Below, one piece after another: positions 7,710 through 17,105 of a DNA stretch of 64,000 bases; within the stretch, counting starts at the first letter, position 1, and every line of letters starts with the position of its first letter. Source of the DNA: Pelethousia sp034933245 (GTDB lineage Bacteria > Bacillota > Clostridia > Christensenellales > CAG-138); assembly GCA_034933245.1 (NCBI GenBank), contig JAYFNX010000004.1, positions 1 through 64,000 on the forward strand, in the 5' to 3' direction. Below the pieces are notes generated by a model. It was given only the letters and a program-made list of their open reading frames with translations. It was not told the DNA's origin and did not search any database. Position numbers and translations under genes: made by a program.

Positions 7710-8723
7710 ATGAAAAAGCTACTTACATCGGTACTTGCCCTCGTACTCGTTCTGTCGTGTTTTACTGCCTGTGCAAATCAGGAAGCAACACAACCCGCTG
7801 CCACTGCTCAGAAAATGAAGGTCGCTCTGGTGCTGCCCGGCAAGAAAGATGACGTTTCCTTCAACCAAGCAATGTATCGCGGCGCAATGGAATACGCCGA
7901 GAAGCATGCTGATACAGTAGAGCTGAAGGTCGTCGAAGGCGTATATGACGTCGCCGATATCGACCCCACGCTGAGAGATTACGCGGAAGGCGGCTATGCC
8001 GTTATCATCGGCCATGGCTATCAGTTCTCTGAGCCCGTAAACACCGTCGCGCAAGAATATCCCGAAGTTTGCTTCCTCCTTGGCTGCGGCGTCGGCTACC
8101 AGGCGAATTCTGCCTGCTACGACGTACAGTTGGAGGCTGGCGGCTACCTCATGGGCGTTGTTGCAGCCCTTGCTACCCAGAGCAATAAGATAGGCGTTAT
8201 CGGCGGCGGCGAAGGTTCCGAGATTACCCGCGGCCATGAAGGCTTTAAGGCCGGCGCACAGTCCATCAATCCGAGCATCGAGATTCAGGAAGTTTACACC
8301 GGCGACTGGAACGATACTACCGGCGCTTATGAAGCAGCTATTGGCATGTACGATTCCGGTGTTGACGTGATCTGGCATTCCGGTGACGGTATCGGCCTTG
8401 GCGTTGTGCAGGCAGCTGAAGAGAAGGATATGTATGTTCTCGGCAACGTGGAAGATCAGAAGACCCTTGCTCCCAACAACGTTCTGTGCGGTCTCCAGTA
8501 TGAATGGGGCAACGCTCTTGATCGCATCTTCACCAGCATCAACGACGGCACCTTCATTGCTGACGGCGAGAAGGATACCTTCATGATCAACGTCGCAAAC
8601 GGTGGGCTCGCTATGACCGAGCTCAACGACGTCAAGAGCTGGCTCACCGACGAAGACATCGCTACCATCCAGGATGTTTATGCAAAGCTTGGCCAGGACG
8701 CCATCGAATTGCCCGAAGTTTAA
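7710..8723 (+). CDS. BMP-family ABC transporter substrate-binding lipoprotein
   Basis: A 337-residue lipoprotein with signal MKKLLTSVLALVLVLS and lipobox FTAC (Cys21), anchored outside the membrane. The mature part is a BMP/PnrA-like binding domain, seen in KVALVLPGKKDDVSFNQAMY, GHGYQFSEPV, IGVIGGGEG and DVIWHSGDGIGLG. BMP proteins with this transporter layout bind purine nucleosides in studied cases. The xanthine dehydrogenase and deaminases downstream point to a purine nucleoside or nucleobase here. Ribosome site AGAAGGAGAAAC. It is first in the operon, directly behind the regulated promoter. A stem-loop after it (8743-8773) probably raises its level over the other transporter parts. Confidence 0.92.
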   Translation: MKKLLTSVLALVLVLSCFTACANQEATQPAATAQKMKVALVLPGKKDDVSFNQAMYRGAMEYAEKHADTVELKVVEGVYDVADIDPTLRDYAEGGYAVIIGHGYQFSEPVNTVAQEYPEVCFLLGCGVGYQANSACYDVQLEAGGYLMGVVAALATQSNKIGVIGGGEGSEITRGHEGFKAGAQSINPSIEIQEVYTGDWNDTTGAYEAAIGMYDSGVDVIWHSGDGIGLGVVQAAEEKDMYVLGNVEDQKTLAPNNVLCGLQYEWGNALDRIFTSINDGTFIADGEKDTFMINVANGGLAMTELNDVKSWLTDEDIATIQDVYAKLGQDAIELPEV

Positions 8724-8742
8724 CCAATAGCAAGTTTTTTAT

Positions 8743-8773
8743 GGATGCAGCCCGCCCATGGCGGACTGCGTCC
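8743..8773 (+). terminator. Intercistronic stem-loop, probable attenuator/mRNA stabiliser
   Basis: GGATGCAG-CCGCC pairs with GGCGG-CTGCGTCC with one mismatch and a 3-nt loop. Only AAAATAT follows, so read-through is expected. Hairpins at this position, after a binding-protein gene, commonly let that gene be expressed above its permeases. Confidence 0.5.
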
Positions 8774-8814
8774 AAAATATTATAAGCCCTTGATAAGGAG
8801 GGAGGATTTTTACA

Positions 8815-10341
8815 ATGGAGCAATTGGCTGTTAATATGCACCGGATAACGAAGATATTCGCCTGCGTAAAAGCAAACGATGCAGTCGACTTCCGTTTGCG
8901 AAAAGGTTCCATTCATGGCCTGCTGGGAGAAAACGGTGCCGGAAAGACCACTCTCATGAACGTTTTATATGGCCTTTACCAGCAGGAAGAGGGCTTTATA
9001 GAAATCAACGGCAAGGAAGAGGATATCTCATCCCCGATAAAAGCAATTTCACTCGGCATAGGCATGGTACATCAGCATTTTATGCTGGCACGCCCGCTTT
9101 CTGTGGTGGAAAATGTCATGCTGGGCAAAAAATCCAAGCGCGGCATACTTCTTGATACCAAGGAGACGGCAAAGGAGCTGCAGCAGCTTTCCGAACGCTA
9201 CCGCATGGGCATAGACCCTTATTCCAAGATATGGCAGTTGTCCGTTGGCGAGCAGCAGCGTGTGGAGATACTTACCGCCATCTATATGGGCGCAGAGATC
9301 CTGATTCTCGACGAGCCTACGGCCGTCCTTACGCCCCAGGAAACAGAAGTATTCTTCAATACCCTGCGTAAGATGCGTGATGACGGAAAGTCCATTATCC
9401 TCATCACCCATAAACTGGAAGAAATTATTTCTATCGTGGATGAAGTAACTGTGTTACGCGGCGGCAAGCTGGTGGGCAACAAGCTGGTGGATGAGACGGT
9501 CACCAAGGACGAGCTTACCCGCATGATGGTGGGCCGAGACGTTCTTTTCAACTTTCCCCCTATCACCCAAGCCCCCGGCAGCGTCAGGTTACAGCTTGAA
9601 AACATCAGCGCCCTGAACGACAAGGGCATACCGGCCCTTAAAAAATTCTCCATTGAATTGCACGAAGGCGAGATTGTAGGCCTTGCGGGCGTAGATGGCA
9701 ACGGGCAAAGGGAACTTTGCGAGGTAATCACCGGCCTTCGGAGCAGCACCGGCGGCAGGATGGTCCTTAAAGGGGAGGACGTAAGCAATCGACAGCCCGC
9801 CTTCTACATAGACAAGCACATTTGCTACATTCCCGAAGACAGGCATACCACCGGGCTGGCTCTCAACTGGAGCTTAAAGAACAACCTCATACTGAAAAAC
9901 CTCGGCAAGGCGCCGGTGACAAAACATCACCTCATACAGAGCAAAGTGGTGGAGCAGAACTGGACGGAGGCCCAGCAGGAATACCAAATCAAGGCAACCG
10001 GCGGTGAAGAAAAGGCAAGGTCACTCTCAGGCGGCAACCAGCAGAAGGTTATACTGGCCCGTGAACTCAACAACGAACCGCAGGTGCTCATTGCCAGCCA
10101 GCCCACCAGGGGTCTAGACGTGGGAGCGGCTGAATACGTCCGTAAAAAAATCATCGAAACGAGGAACGCGGGAACGGCCTGTCTTGTGGTCTCCGCCGAT
10201 TTGGAGGAGATCATGCAGCTTTCCGACCGAATAGCGGTTATATACGGCGGTGAGCTCATGGGCGTGCTGCCTCGGGGCTCCGACCCTCTGACCGTGGGAA
10301 GCCTTATGATGGGCAAGAGATTGGAGGCAAGCGAAGCGTGA
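8815..10341 (+). CDS. Nucleoside ABC transporter, duplicated ATP-binding protein
   Basis: A 508-residue cytoplasmic ATPase with two fused ABC domains, like YufO/NupO and RbsA. The first half has Walker A GENGAGKTT (residues 38-46), signature LSVGEQQRV and Walker B ILILDEPTAVL. The second half has the degenerate P-loop GVDGNGQ, signature LSGGNQQKV and ASQPTRGLDVG. This asymmetry is normal for the family. It powers uptake with the two permeases that follow; it overlaps the first by 4 nt. Ribosome site AAGGAGGGAGG. Gene order (binding protein, ATPase, permease, permease) is that of the Nup-type guanosine/purine nucleoside transporters. Confidence 0.95.
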   Translation: MEQLAVNMHRITKIFACVKANDAVDFRLRKGSIHGLLGENGAGKTTLMNVLYGLYQQEEGFIEINGKEEDISSPIKAISLGIGMVHQHFMLARPLSVVENVMLGKKSKRGILLDTKETAKELQQLSERYRMGIDPYSKIWQLSVGEQQRVEILTAIYMGAEILILDEPTAVLTPQETEVFFNTLRKMRDDGKSIILITHKLEEIISIVDEVTVLRGGKLVGNKLVDETVTKDELTRMMVGRDVLFNFPPITQAPGSVRLQLENISALNDKGIPALKKFSIELHEGEIVGLAGVDGNGQRELCEVITGLRSSTGGRMVLKGEDVSNRQPAFYIDKHICYIPEDRHTTGLALNWSLKNNLILKNLGKAPVTKHHLIQSKVVEQNWTEAQQEYQIKATGGEEKARSLSGGNQQKVILARELNNEPQVLIASQPTRGLDVGAAEYVRKKIIETRNAGTACLVVSADLEEIMQLSDRIAVIYGGELMGVLPRGSDPLTVGSLMMGKRLEASEA

Positions 10342-11414
10342 AAAGCAATGTACGCAATGCAGTAAAAGAAGTGTTGGGCACGATATTGATGGTTATCGTC
10401 GCCCTGCTCATAGGCGCAATACTCGTGGTCCTTTCTGAAAACAGCCCGGCTGAGGCCTATACGATGATGCTCAAGGGCGCTTTCGGCGGCCCGCAGAAGA
10501 TAAACGAGCTGTTCGTGAAGCTCATCCCCACCCTCATCATGTCGCTTGGCGTTTCCATCGCCTACAGGGCACAGCTTTGGAATATCGGCGCGGAAGGCCA
10601 GTTCATCATGGGTTCCATCGCCTCCATGGTGGTGGCGTTGTATATACCCTTACCCATTCCTTTGCGGATTGTGGTTTCCTTGCTGGTAGCCGTATTGGCA
10701 GGCGGCGGCTGGGCAGCGGTGGCAGGCTGGCTTAGGTCCCGTTTTAACGCGAACGAGGTCATCACTACCCTGATGCTCAACTATATAGCAAGTTATCTGC
10801 TTCTATACCTCATCAACGGTCCCATGCAGGACCCCAGCAGCGACCTTTCTCAGACGGCGCTTGTGCCTGACGCAATGCGGTTGACCCAGCTTTTTGGTAC
10901 GTATCGCCTGCATACCGGCATATTCATCCTCATCGGCGTTGTGATATTTATGATTTTCTTCTGGAAAACAACATTGGGCTACCGGATTGACCTGACAGGC
11001 CAGGGAGAAAAAGTGGCTACCTACGCAGGCATCAACGTCAAGCGCACGGTTGTCATCACGATGTTCCTCTCCGGCGCGTTCTGTGGTCTTGCAGGCTGGA
11101 TAGAAACCTTCGGTATCAACTATCGCCTTCTCGACGGCATCGCAGGCGAAGCGGGCAATATTGCCACGATCGTCGCGCTGCTGGGTTCGCTGAATGTTTA
11201 TGGAATCATGGCGGCGGCAGGTTTCTTTTCCATACTCCTCTGCGGTGGCGCAAGCATGCAGCGCATGACGGAGGTGCCCTACTCCGTGGTGGATGTCATA
11301 CAGGGCCTCATCATTGTATTCGTAATCGCCAAGAACACGGTTTTCGAGCGAATAACCCAAGCTTTTACCTGCAAGCGACCAGCCGTCAGGAAGGAGAAAC
11401 GCGATGCTAAATGA
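10338..11414 (+). CDS. Nucleoside ABC transporter permease 1
   Basis: A 358-residue BPD_transp_2 family membrane protein with about eight to ten helices, YufP/NupP-like. The GTG start at 10338 overlaps the stop of the ATPase gene (GTGA), with GGAGG 10 nt before it. Recognisable segments are AQLWNIGAEGQFIMGS and FNANEVITTLMLNYIA, both common in this permease group. The C-terminus is basic (RPAVRKEKRDAK) and overlaps the next gene by 11 nt, so translation is coupled. Confidence 0.93.
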   Translation: MKSNVRNAVKEVLGTILMVIVALLIGAILVVLSENSPAEAYTMMLKGAFGGPQKINELFVKLIPTLIMSLGVSIAYRAQLWNIGAEGQFIMGSIASMVVALYIPLPIPLRIVVSLLVAVLAGGGWAAVAGWLRSRFNANEVITTLMLNYIASYLLLYLINGPMQDPSSDLSQTALVPDAMRLTQLFGTYRLHTGIFILIGVVIFMIFFWKTTLGYRIDLTGQGEKVATYAGINVKRTVVITMFLSGAFCGLAGWIETFGINYRLLDGIAGEAGNIATIVALLGSLNVYGIMAAAGFFSILLCGGASMQRMTEVPYSVVDVIQGLIIVFVIAKNTVFERITQAFTCKRPAVRKEKRDAK

Positions 11415-12348
11415 AATCTGTTCCGCAGGCTTTCTTGTGAGCCTTCTTGCAGGCACTATCCGCCTTGCAACACCAATACTGATGGCCGCGCTGGGGCAGA
11501 TATATACCCAGAGGGCAGGCATATTGAACCTTGGCGTTGAGGGCACCATGCTCATGGCTGCGGTGTGCGGATTCTCAGCGGCCGCGGCAACAGGAAATTT
11601 GTGGCTGGGCCTCCTTGTGGGCATAGCGATGGGTGCGGTGTTCAGCCTGCTAATGGCGTGGCTCAGTGTCTCCCTGAAAGCCAATCAGGTCATCGCCGGT
11701 ATCGGCATGAATATACTGGCCTCCGGCCTTGCGGCATATATATATCGCCTCTTATTCGGCATACGTACCCTGCCTGCAAAGATAACCTCTTTTCAAGCAA
11801 TCCATATCCCGGTGCTGTCCGATATCCCCTATTTGGGCACGGTATTTTTCCAGCATAATATCCTCTTATATTTCGCCTTCCTCCTTGTGCCTATCACTTG
11901 GCTCATACTGGAAAAGACCACATTCGGCCTCAAGATTAAGGCCGTGGGCGAGCACCCCAGGGCGGCGGATTCCAAGGGTGTAAGCGTGAAAGGGATTCGC
12001 TATGCGGCCATAATTATCGGCGGCGCATATGCGGGCGCAGGTGGCGCGTTCATGACCATAGCCTACCTAAATATGTTTACCGAGTCCGTAATAGGCGGCT
12101 TTGGCTACATCGCTGTCTCCGTAGTCATATTCGCCCGGTTCCAGCCTGTAAAGGCCATGTGGGGCGCGCTGCTGTTCGGTTTCGCATCGGCGTTGCAAGT
12201 TCGGCTACAAGCCCTTGGCTCCGGCATCCCCAGCCAGCTGCTGCTGATGCTGCCCTATCTCATGACTATCTCTGCGCTGATATTCGCATCCAAAAAGGCC
12301 GAATTCCCCAGCGCATACACCATCCCCTATTCCAGAATGGAACGATAG
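11404..12348 (+). CDS. Nucleoside ABC transporter permease 2
   Basis: A 314-residue BPD_transp_2 family membrane protein, YufQ/NupQ-like. It carries YTQRAGILNLGVEGTMLM and LKANQVIAGIGMNILASG, the equivalents of the motifs in the partner permease. ATG at 11404 follows AAGGAGAAACGCG. The two permeases form the transmembrane pore with the ATPase at 8815. The next gene begins 2 nt after its stop. Confidence 0.93.
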   Translation: MLNEICSAGFLVSLLAGTIRLATPILMAALGQIYTQRAGILNLGVEGTMLMAAVCGFSAAAATGNLWLGLLVGIAMGAVFSLLMAWLSVSLKANQVIAGIGMNILASGLAAYIYRLLFGIRTLPAKITSFQAIHIPVLSDIPYLGTVFFQHNILLYFAFLLVPITWLILEKTTFGLKIKAVGEHPRAADSKGVSVKGIRYAAIIIGGAYAGAGGAFMTIAYLNMFTESVIGGFGYIAVSVVIFARFQPVKAMWGALLFGFASALQVRLQALGSGIPSQLLLMLPYLMTISALIFASKKAEFPSAYTIPYSRMER

Positions 12349-12350
12349 AA

Positions 12351-12863
12351 ATGAAACGAGTTGCTGTTTATTTCGTGTTCCTGGCCATGCTGCTTTGCGG
12401 CTGCAAAAGCACGGTTCCCAACAACACCTACGATCATGCGCTGGAACGGGCCGAGGCATATGCAGATGCCGTAAACTACGATTATGAATCGCCGGAAAGG
12501 ATATACGCCTTTCTCACAATGGGTATTAGAGAACAAATATCCGAGGAGGATTTTTGTGCTGCTTTTGAAAAAGAGCGCAGCTATCCCTATATCACTCCCC
12601 TGTATATCTTCTATCCGGAGCTGACCATTTCGCAGGATGGCATGGAGGCGGAGGCCGTGTTCAAGCAGGCCGCACGAATCATCGGCATGGAATACACGGT
12701 ACGCCTTGTATACGAGAACGGCGACTACTACGTGAAGGACTGGCAGCAGTTTATAGACGGCAGCTACCTTGATAAATTTGAGGATATCCCATACGAGCTG
12801 GATTGGTACTACGATCTTGAAGAGTTAGAAAAAAAGGAGGCGAATCCAATTGGGCGTCGGTAA
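12351..12863 (+). CDS. Small lipoprotein of unknown function within the purine operon
   Basis: A 170-residue predicted lipoprotein (signal MKRVAVYFVFLAMLL, lipobox LCGC, Cys18). The mature part is acidic and rich in aromatic residues: an N-terminal helix with ERAEAYADAVNYDYESPERI, then beta-type sequence ending in an acidic tail (DWYYDLEELEKKEA). I do not recognise a family. It starts 2 nt after the second permease and overlaps the xanthine dehydrogenase gene by 14 nt, so it is co-translated with both. A role at the membrane face of the transporter, or in the extracytoplasmic part of purine uptake, is possible but only suggested by position. Confidence 0.75.
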   Translation: MKRVAVYFVFLAMLLCGCKSTVPNNTYDHALERAEAYADAVNYDYESPERIYAFLTMGIREQISEEDFCAAFEKERSYPYITPLYIFYPELTISQDGMEAEAVFKQAARIIGMEYTVRLVYENGDYYVKDWQQFIDGSYLDKFEDIPYELDWYYDLEELEKKEANPIGRR

Positions 12864-15201
12864 GAGTGTAAAACGACTGGATGCGATACAGAAAGTCAAC
12901 GGCACCGCAAAATACATGGAAGACCTTATCCCCATTGGGGCACTTTATACAAAAGTTGTTCACAGTACTATCGCCAACGGCGTAGTGAAGAACATAGATA
13001 CCACCGAGGCAGAGAAAATGCCCGGTGTGGAGCTGGTATTGACCTGCTTCGATGTGCCGGATCATGAATACGCTACCGCCGGCCATCCGCTATCCCTTGA
13101 TCCTTCTCATGCGGATACCAAGGATACGCTTATACTTGCAAAGCGCGTCCGCTATCACGGCGACAATGTGGCTGCGGTGGTGGCGGATACGGCCCTCCAT
13201 GCCCAGCTTGCAGCGGAAAAGGTAAAGGTGGAGTATGAGGAATATGCGCCCATGCTGACCCCGGGTACTTCCATAGGCTCCGGCTGCACGCTGCATGATT
13301 TTCGTCCCACCAATGAGCTGGCCCGCATGGACTTCACCATCTCCCCGGAAGGAAACGTATCCTGGTATACCGGCAAATTCTCGGAGGATGAAAGGATAGC
13401 GGGAAGGAATGACCTCGTAGGCGAACGCTTCAAGGTGCCCCCCGTAAATGCCTGCCATCTCGAAAACAATGGCTGCTTTGCCTATATGGAAGGCAGAAAA
13501 ATGGTGGTCTGTTCCTGCAACCAGGTGCCCCATACCCTCCGCCGCAACATTGCTGAGGCCATAGACCTGCCTGTTGGCGATGTTAAGGTTGTGAAGCCCT
13601 TCCTGGGCGGCGGCTTCGGCAATAAGCAGGATACCATGTTCGAGCCTCTGGTAGCCCTTGCGTCTTTGCGCCTTGGTGGCCGCTGCGTGGCAATCGTCCT
13701 CTCCCGGGAGGAGACCTTCGTAAATACCCGTACCCGCCACAGCTTTGAAATGGTGAGCGCCCTCAAGGTGGACGACGAGGGCAACATGACCAAACGCGGC
13801 ATACGGATCAACTCCAACGGCGGCGCGTATGCAGCTCATACACACGCAGTGGCAGCCTATGCTGTTACCAGTAACTTCCAAACCTATAAAACCACCGATG
13901 TGCAAATTGGGGAATCCTCCACCGCATATACCAACTTGCCATCTGCCGCCGCAATGCGCGCCTACGGTATACCCCAGTTGAACTTCGCTATGGAATCACA
14001 GGTGGAGGATACCGCCAGGGCGCACGGCTGGGATCCCTTGGAATTCCGCTTGAAGAACATCAACACGGAGGGCTTCGAAGATCCCTTCGATAAATTCGTG
14101 GTTCGGAGCTGCGGATTGGCTGAATGCGTAAAGCGGGGCAGGGAAATGTCCGGTTGGAATCGCAAGCGCAAGGAATACGATGCGTTCAACAAGACCTCCG
14201 AGGATGTAAAAAAGGGGATAGGCATGGCGCTTTTCTCCTATAAGATAGGCGTGTATCCATTGCAGCTTGAAAGCGGCGCCTGCCGCATCATCATGAACGA
14301 GGACGGCAGCGCCCAAATACAGGTAGGCGCAACGGAGCTCGGCCAAGGCTCGGATACGGTATTCAGCCAAATCGCCTCCGAGGTGCTGACCATACCCGAA
14401 AGCAAACTGACCGTTATATCCACACAGGATACGGACGTCACCCCCTATGATAACGGTGCATATGCTTCCCGCCAGACCTATATTTCCGGCAATGGCGTAA
14501 AGCAGGCGGCGGAGCTGATACGGGAGAAGTTGCTGCGACATACGGCCGACGTATATGGCCTGCACGTCGAAGACTTAGCCATCGAAAAAGAAGCCGTCGT
14601 GAAACGGGAAAACGGCGAACGGATTTGCACCATTGCCGAGATCTGCACCCACATGAACTTCGTTAACGATCAAAAGACCGCTACCGATCATATAACGGCT
14701 GAACATACTTATACCGCCAAGAACATATGCATGGCCTTCGGCGTGAGCTTTATAGACCTTGAGGTGGACGTGCCGGTGGGCAAGGTGCGCATAAAGAAAG
14801 TCTATGCAGTCCAAGACAGCGGCCATATACTGAATCCTCAGCTGGCAGCGGGTCAGGTGCATGGCGGCGTGGCCATGGGCATCGGGTATGCTCTGGGCGA
14901 ACAGATGCTATTTGACCCCAAAACCGGCAAGCCCTTGAACAACAACTTCCTGGATTACAAGATACCCACCTGCATGGACATCCCTGACATCGAGGTGGAA
15001 TTCGTGGAGACCTATGAGCCGTCGGGCCCGTTTGGTGCAAAGGGCCTCGCGGAGCCTCCCACCATACCGCAGGCTGCGGCTGTGCGCAACGCCATATTGC
15101 ATGCTACCGGTGTGGGCGCCCACGCTCTGCCAATGAACCCCCAGAACCTGGTCCATGCCTTCATAAATGCCGGACTTATTGAAAAACAAGTAGGAGAATG
15201 A
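12850..15201 (+). CDS. Xanthine dehydrogenase-type molybdenum hydroxylase, large (molybdopterin) subunit
   Basis: A 783-residue molybdopterin-binding subunit of the xanthine oxidase family, which hydroxylates purines such as hypoxanthine and xanthine using water. The start is TTG at 12850, set by AGGAGG 9 nt upstream inside the preceding gene. The N-terminal a/b hammerhead domain starts VGKSVKRLDAIQKVNGTAKY. The cofactor domain has FLGGGFGNKQ, MRAYGIPQLNFAMESQ, ATELGQGSDT and, near the end, GPFGAKGLAEPPTIPQAA with the Glu expected of the catalytic base. Together with the FAD and 2Fe-2S subunits downstream it forms the usual three-polypeptide enzyme. Exact purine specificity cannot be set from the sequence. 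Confidence 0.93.
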   Translation: MGVGKSVKRLDAIQKVNGTAKYMEDLIPIGALYTKVVHSTIANGVVKNIDTTEAEKMPGVELVLTCFDVPDHEYATAGHPLSLDPSHADTKDTLILAKRVRYHGDNVAAVVADTALHAQLAAEKVKVEYEEYAPMLTPGTSIGSGCTLHDFRPTNELARMDFTISPEGNVSWYTGKFSEDERIAGRNDLVGERFKVPPVNACHLENNGCFAYMEGRKMVVCSCNQVPHTLRRNIAEAIDLPVGDVKVVKPFLGGGFGNKQDTMFEPLVALASLRLGGRCVAIVLSREETFVNTRTRHSFEMVSALKVDDEGNMTKRGIRINSNGGAYAAHTHAVAAYAVTSNFQTYKTTDVQIGESSTAYTNLPSAAAMRAYGIPQLNFAMESQVEDTARAHGWDPLEFRLKNINTEGFEDPFDKFVVRSCGLAECVKRGREMSGWNRKRKEYDAFNKTSEDVKKGIGMALFSYKIGVYPLQLESGACRIIMNEDGSAQIQVGATELGQGSDTVFSQIASEVLTIPESKLTVISTQDTDVTPYDNGAYASRQTYISGNGVKQAAELIREKLLRHTADVYGLHVEDLAIEKEAVVKRENGERICTIAEICTHMNFVNDQKTATDHITAEHTYTAKNICMAFGVSFIDLEVDVPVGKVRIKKVYAVQDSGHILNPQLAAGQVHGGVAMGIGYALGEQMLFDPKTGKPLNNNFLDYKIPTCMDIPDIEVEFVETYEPSGPFGAKGLAEPPTIPQAAAVRNAILHATGVGAHALPMNPQNLVHAFINAGLIEKQVGE

Positions 15202-15205
15202 AGCT

Positions 15206-16090
15206 ATGTACGATGTTTGTGAAACCTTCAGTGCAAAGACGGTTTTGGAAGCGCTCACGCTGCAGCGAGAGCACCACGGCGCCGTCATAGTCGCTGGCGG
15301 CACGGATGTGATGATACGCATGAAAGAGCGCAAGCTCACCGAGGCAACGCTCATCTCCATAATGGAGGTGGAGGAGCTTAAATTTATCTGCCTCGATGGC
15401 AACGGCAACCTGCTCATCGGCCCCGGTGTCTGCTTTGATCATATTTATAACAGTGACCTTGTGCGCAGATGTACCCCTATGCTGGCATATGCGTGCAACG
15501 AGGTCGGCAGCCCCCAGATACGACATGTTGCCACCATCGGCGGTAACCTTTGCAACGGTGCAGTCAGCGCAGACAGCGTCCCCTCGCTGCTCGCCTTGGG
15601 TGCAGAACTGACCCTTACAAGCCTCCTTGGCGAACGCACGGTTCCCGCAATTGCGTTCCATACCGGCCCCGGCAAGACGGTGCTGGATAGGGATCGGGAG
15701 ATACTCACATGCATCCGTATCCCCAAAGCAAACTTCGAAGGCCACGGTGGCAAGTACCTTAAATTCGGTCAGCGAAACGCTATGGAAATTTCCACCCTGG
15801 GCTGCGCAGTGAACTGCAAACTGGATGCAGACGGGACAATATCGGATTTCGCAATCGCATTCGGCGTAGCGGCACCCAAGCCCGTCCGCTGCCCCAAGGC
15901 TGAGGCAGGAATGATCGGGAAAATACCCACGGAAGCACTCCTCTCGGAACTCAAACAAGCCGTACTTACTGAGACCAGCCCGCGCGATAGCTGGCGTGCT
16001 TCAAAAGAGCTTCGGGTGCAGCTCATCAAGGAGCTTGCGGCCCGTGCGGCGGCCGCCGCCATAATAGAAGCAGGAGGAAAGCTACAATGA
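15206..16090 (+). CDS. Xanthine dehydrogenase-type FAD-binding subunit
   Basis: A 294-residue subunit with an N-terminal FAD-binding PCMH-type domain (VIVAGGTDVMIRMKERK; ATIGGNLCNGAVSADSVPSL) and a C-terminal CO-dehydrogenase flavoprotein domain (GGKYLKFGQRNAMEISTLG). It passes electrons from the 2Fe-2S subunit to the final acceptor, usually NAD. It begins 4 nt after the large-subunit stop (GGAGAATGAAGCT before the ATG) and overlaps the 2Fe-2S gene by 4 nt. Family length is normal. Confidence 0.93.
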   Translation: MYDVCETFSAKTVLEALTLQREHHGAVIVAGGTDVMIRMKERKLTEATLISIMEVEELKFICLDGNGNLLIGPGVCFDHIYNSDLVRRCTPMLAYACNEVGSPQIRHVATIGGNLCNGAVSADSVPSLLALGAELTLTSLLGERTVPAIAFHTGPGKTVLDRDREILTCIRIPKANFEGHGGKYLKFGQRNAMEISTLGCAVNCKLDADGTISDFAIAFGVAAPKPVRCPKAEAGMIGKIPTEALLSELKQAVLTETSPRDSWRASKELRVQLIKELAARAAAAAIIEAGGKLQ

Positions 16091-16560
16091 TAAAAGTTAT
16101 CCATATGAACATCAACGGCAAGCCCACAGAGGTTGCCGTGGATGAAAAGGAAAGCCTGACCGACACCCTGCGCCAGAGGCTGGGCCTTACCAGCGTGAAG
16201 AAGGGCTGCGAAGCCGGGGAATGCGGGGCATGCACGGTTCTTATCGACGGCGTCGCAAAAAACAGCTGCATCTATCTCGCCGTATGGGCAGACGGTCACG
16301 ATATCATAACCGTGGAGGGCATCCGCGGAAAAAACAATCTGCTCCATCCCGTTCAGCAGGCCTTCGTGGATGAGGCCGCCATACAGTGCGGTTTCTGCAC
16401 ACCGGGCTTGGTGCTCACCGGCGTTGAACTTGTGAATAGCGGCCGCAAATACACGCGAGAAGAGCTTCGGGAACGAATCTCCGGCCATCTCTGCCGCTGT
16501 ACCGGCTATGAAAACATATTGAATGCCCTGGAAAAGGTTGTAGGCGTAAACAGCAAATAA
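16087..16560 (+). CDS. Xanthine dehydrogenase-type 2Fe-2S subunit
   Basis: A 157-residue electron-transfer subunit with both clusters intact. The plant-ferredoxin-like cluster has Cys41, Cys46, Cys49 and Cys61 (GCEAGECGACTV...NSC). The helical-bundle cluster has Cys101, Cys104, Cys136 and Cys138 (QCGFCTPG and CRCTGY). It starts at an ATGA overlap with the FAD gene and has AGGAGG upstream. It links the molybdenum site to FAD. Confidence 0.95.
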   Translation: MIKVIHMNINGKPTEVAVDEKESLTDTLRQRLGLTSVKKGCEAGECGACTVLIDGVAKNSCIYLAVWADGHDIITVEGIRGKNNLLHPVQQAFVDEAAIQCGFCTPGLVLTGVELVNSGRKYTREELRERISGHLCRCTGYENILNALEKVVGVNSK

Positions 16561-16611
16561 AACACACGATCCGGGCGGGCTTCTGCCCAGATATTAAAAA
16601 GGAAAAAAGCC

Positions 16612-17094
16612 ATGCAAGATGCTACATATTATCTCACAGAAGCCAACGAAGAAGCCAAGAAGGCACGCGCTATGGGCAATACTCCCTTCGGCGCGGTATT
16701 GGTGGATGCAGAGGGCGAAATAGTGCTGCGCCAGGGCAACGCGGAGCACGACCTCCACGATGCTACCGCGCACGCGGAATTTACCCTCGCTTCGAGAGCC
16801 AGCCGCAAATATGATAAAGAATATCTCTGGGGCTGTACACTTTATACCACCTGCGAGCCCTGCCCCATGTGTACCGGCGGCATATACTGGGCCAATATCG
16901 GCAGGATAGTTTACGGCATATCGGAAGGCCGCCTGCTGGAACTGACCGGTGCTGACGACAAGAACCCCACCTTCAGCATGGGCGCAGATAAGGTCATCGC
17001 TGCTGGGCAAAAGAAGATAGTTTTGGAAGGCCCTGTGCCTGAGGTTGAGGCAGAGGTGGTGGAAGTTCATAAGGGCTTCTGGAACAAGAAATAA
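16612..17094 (+). CDS. Nucleobase deaminase, cytidine-deaminase fold (guanine deaminase-like)
   Basis: A 160-residue zinc deaminase. Zinc ligands and catalytic Glu are visible in TAHAEF (His, Glu) and TTCEPCPMC (two Cys). FGAVLVDAEGEIV and GGIYWANIGRIVYG match the bacterial guanine deaminase (GuaD) group and its relatives. In this operon deamination of guanine to xanthine would feed the xanthine dehydrogenase; cytosine or another base is possible because the group is broad. Ribosome site AAAAAGGAAAAAAGCC; 51 nt after the 2Fe-2S gene and 11 nt before adenine deaminase. Confidence 0.82.
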   Translation: MQDATYYLTEANEEAKKARAMGNTPFGAVLVDAEGEIVLRQGNAEHDLHDATAHAEFTLASRASRKYDKEYLWGCTLYTTCEPCPMCTGGIYWANIGRIVYGISEGRLLELTGADDKNPTFSMGADKVIAAGQKKIVLEGPVPEVEAEVVEVHKGFWNKK

Positions 17095-17105
17095 AGGAGA
17101 CAGGC

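Noticed and set aside
13090..13905. 271-codon minus-strand frame opposite the xanthine dehydrogenase large subunit
   Set aside because: Antisense shadow; the plus strand has unmistakable family motifs here.
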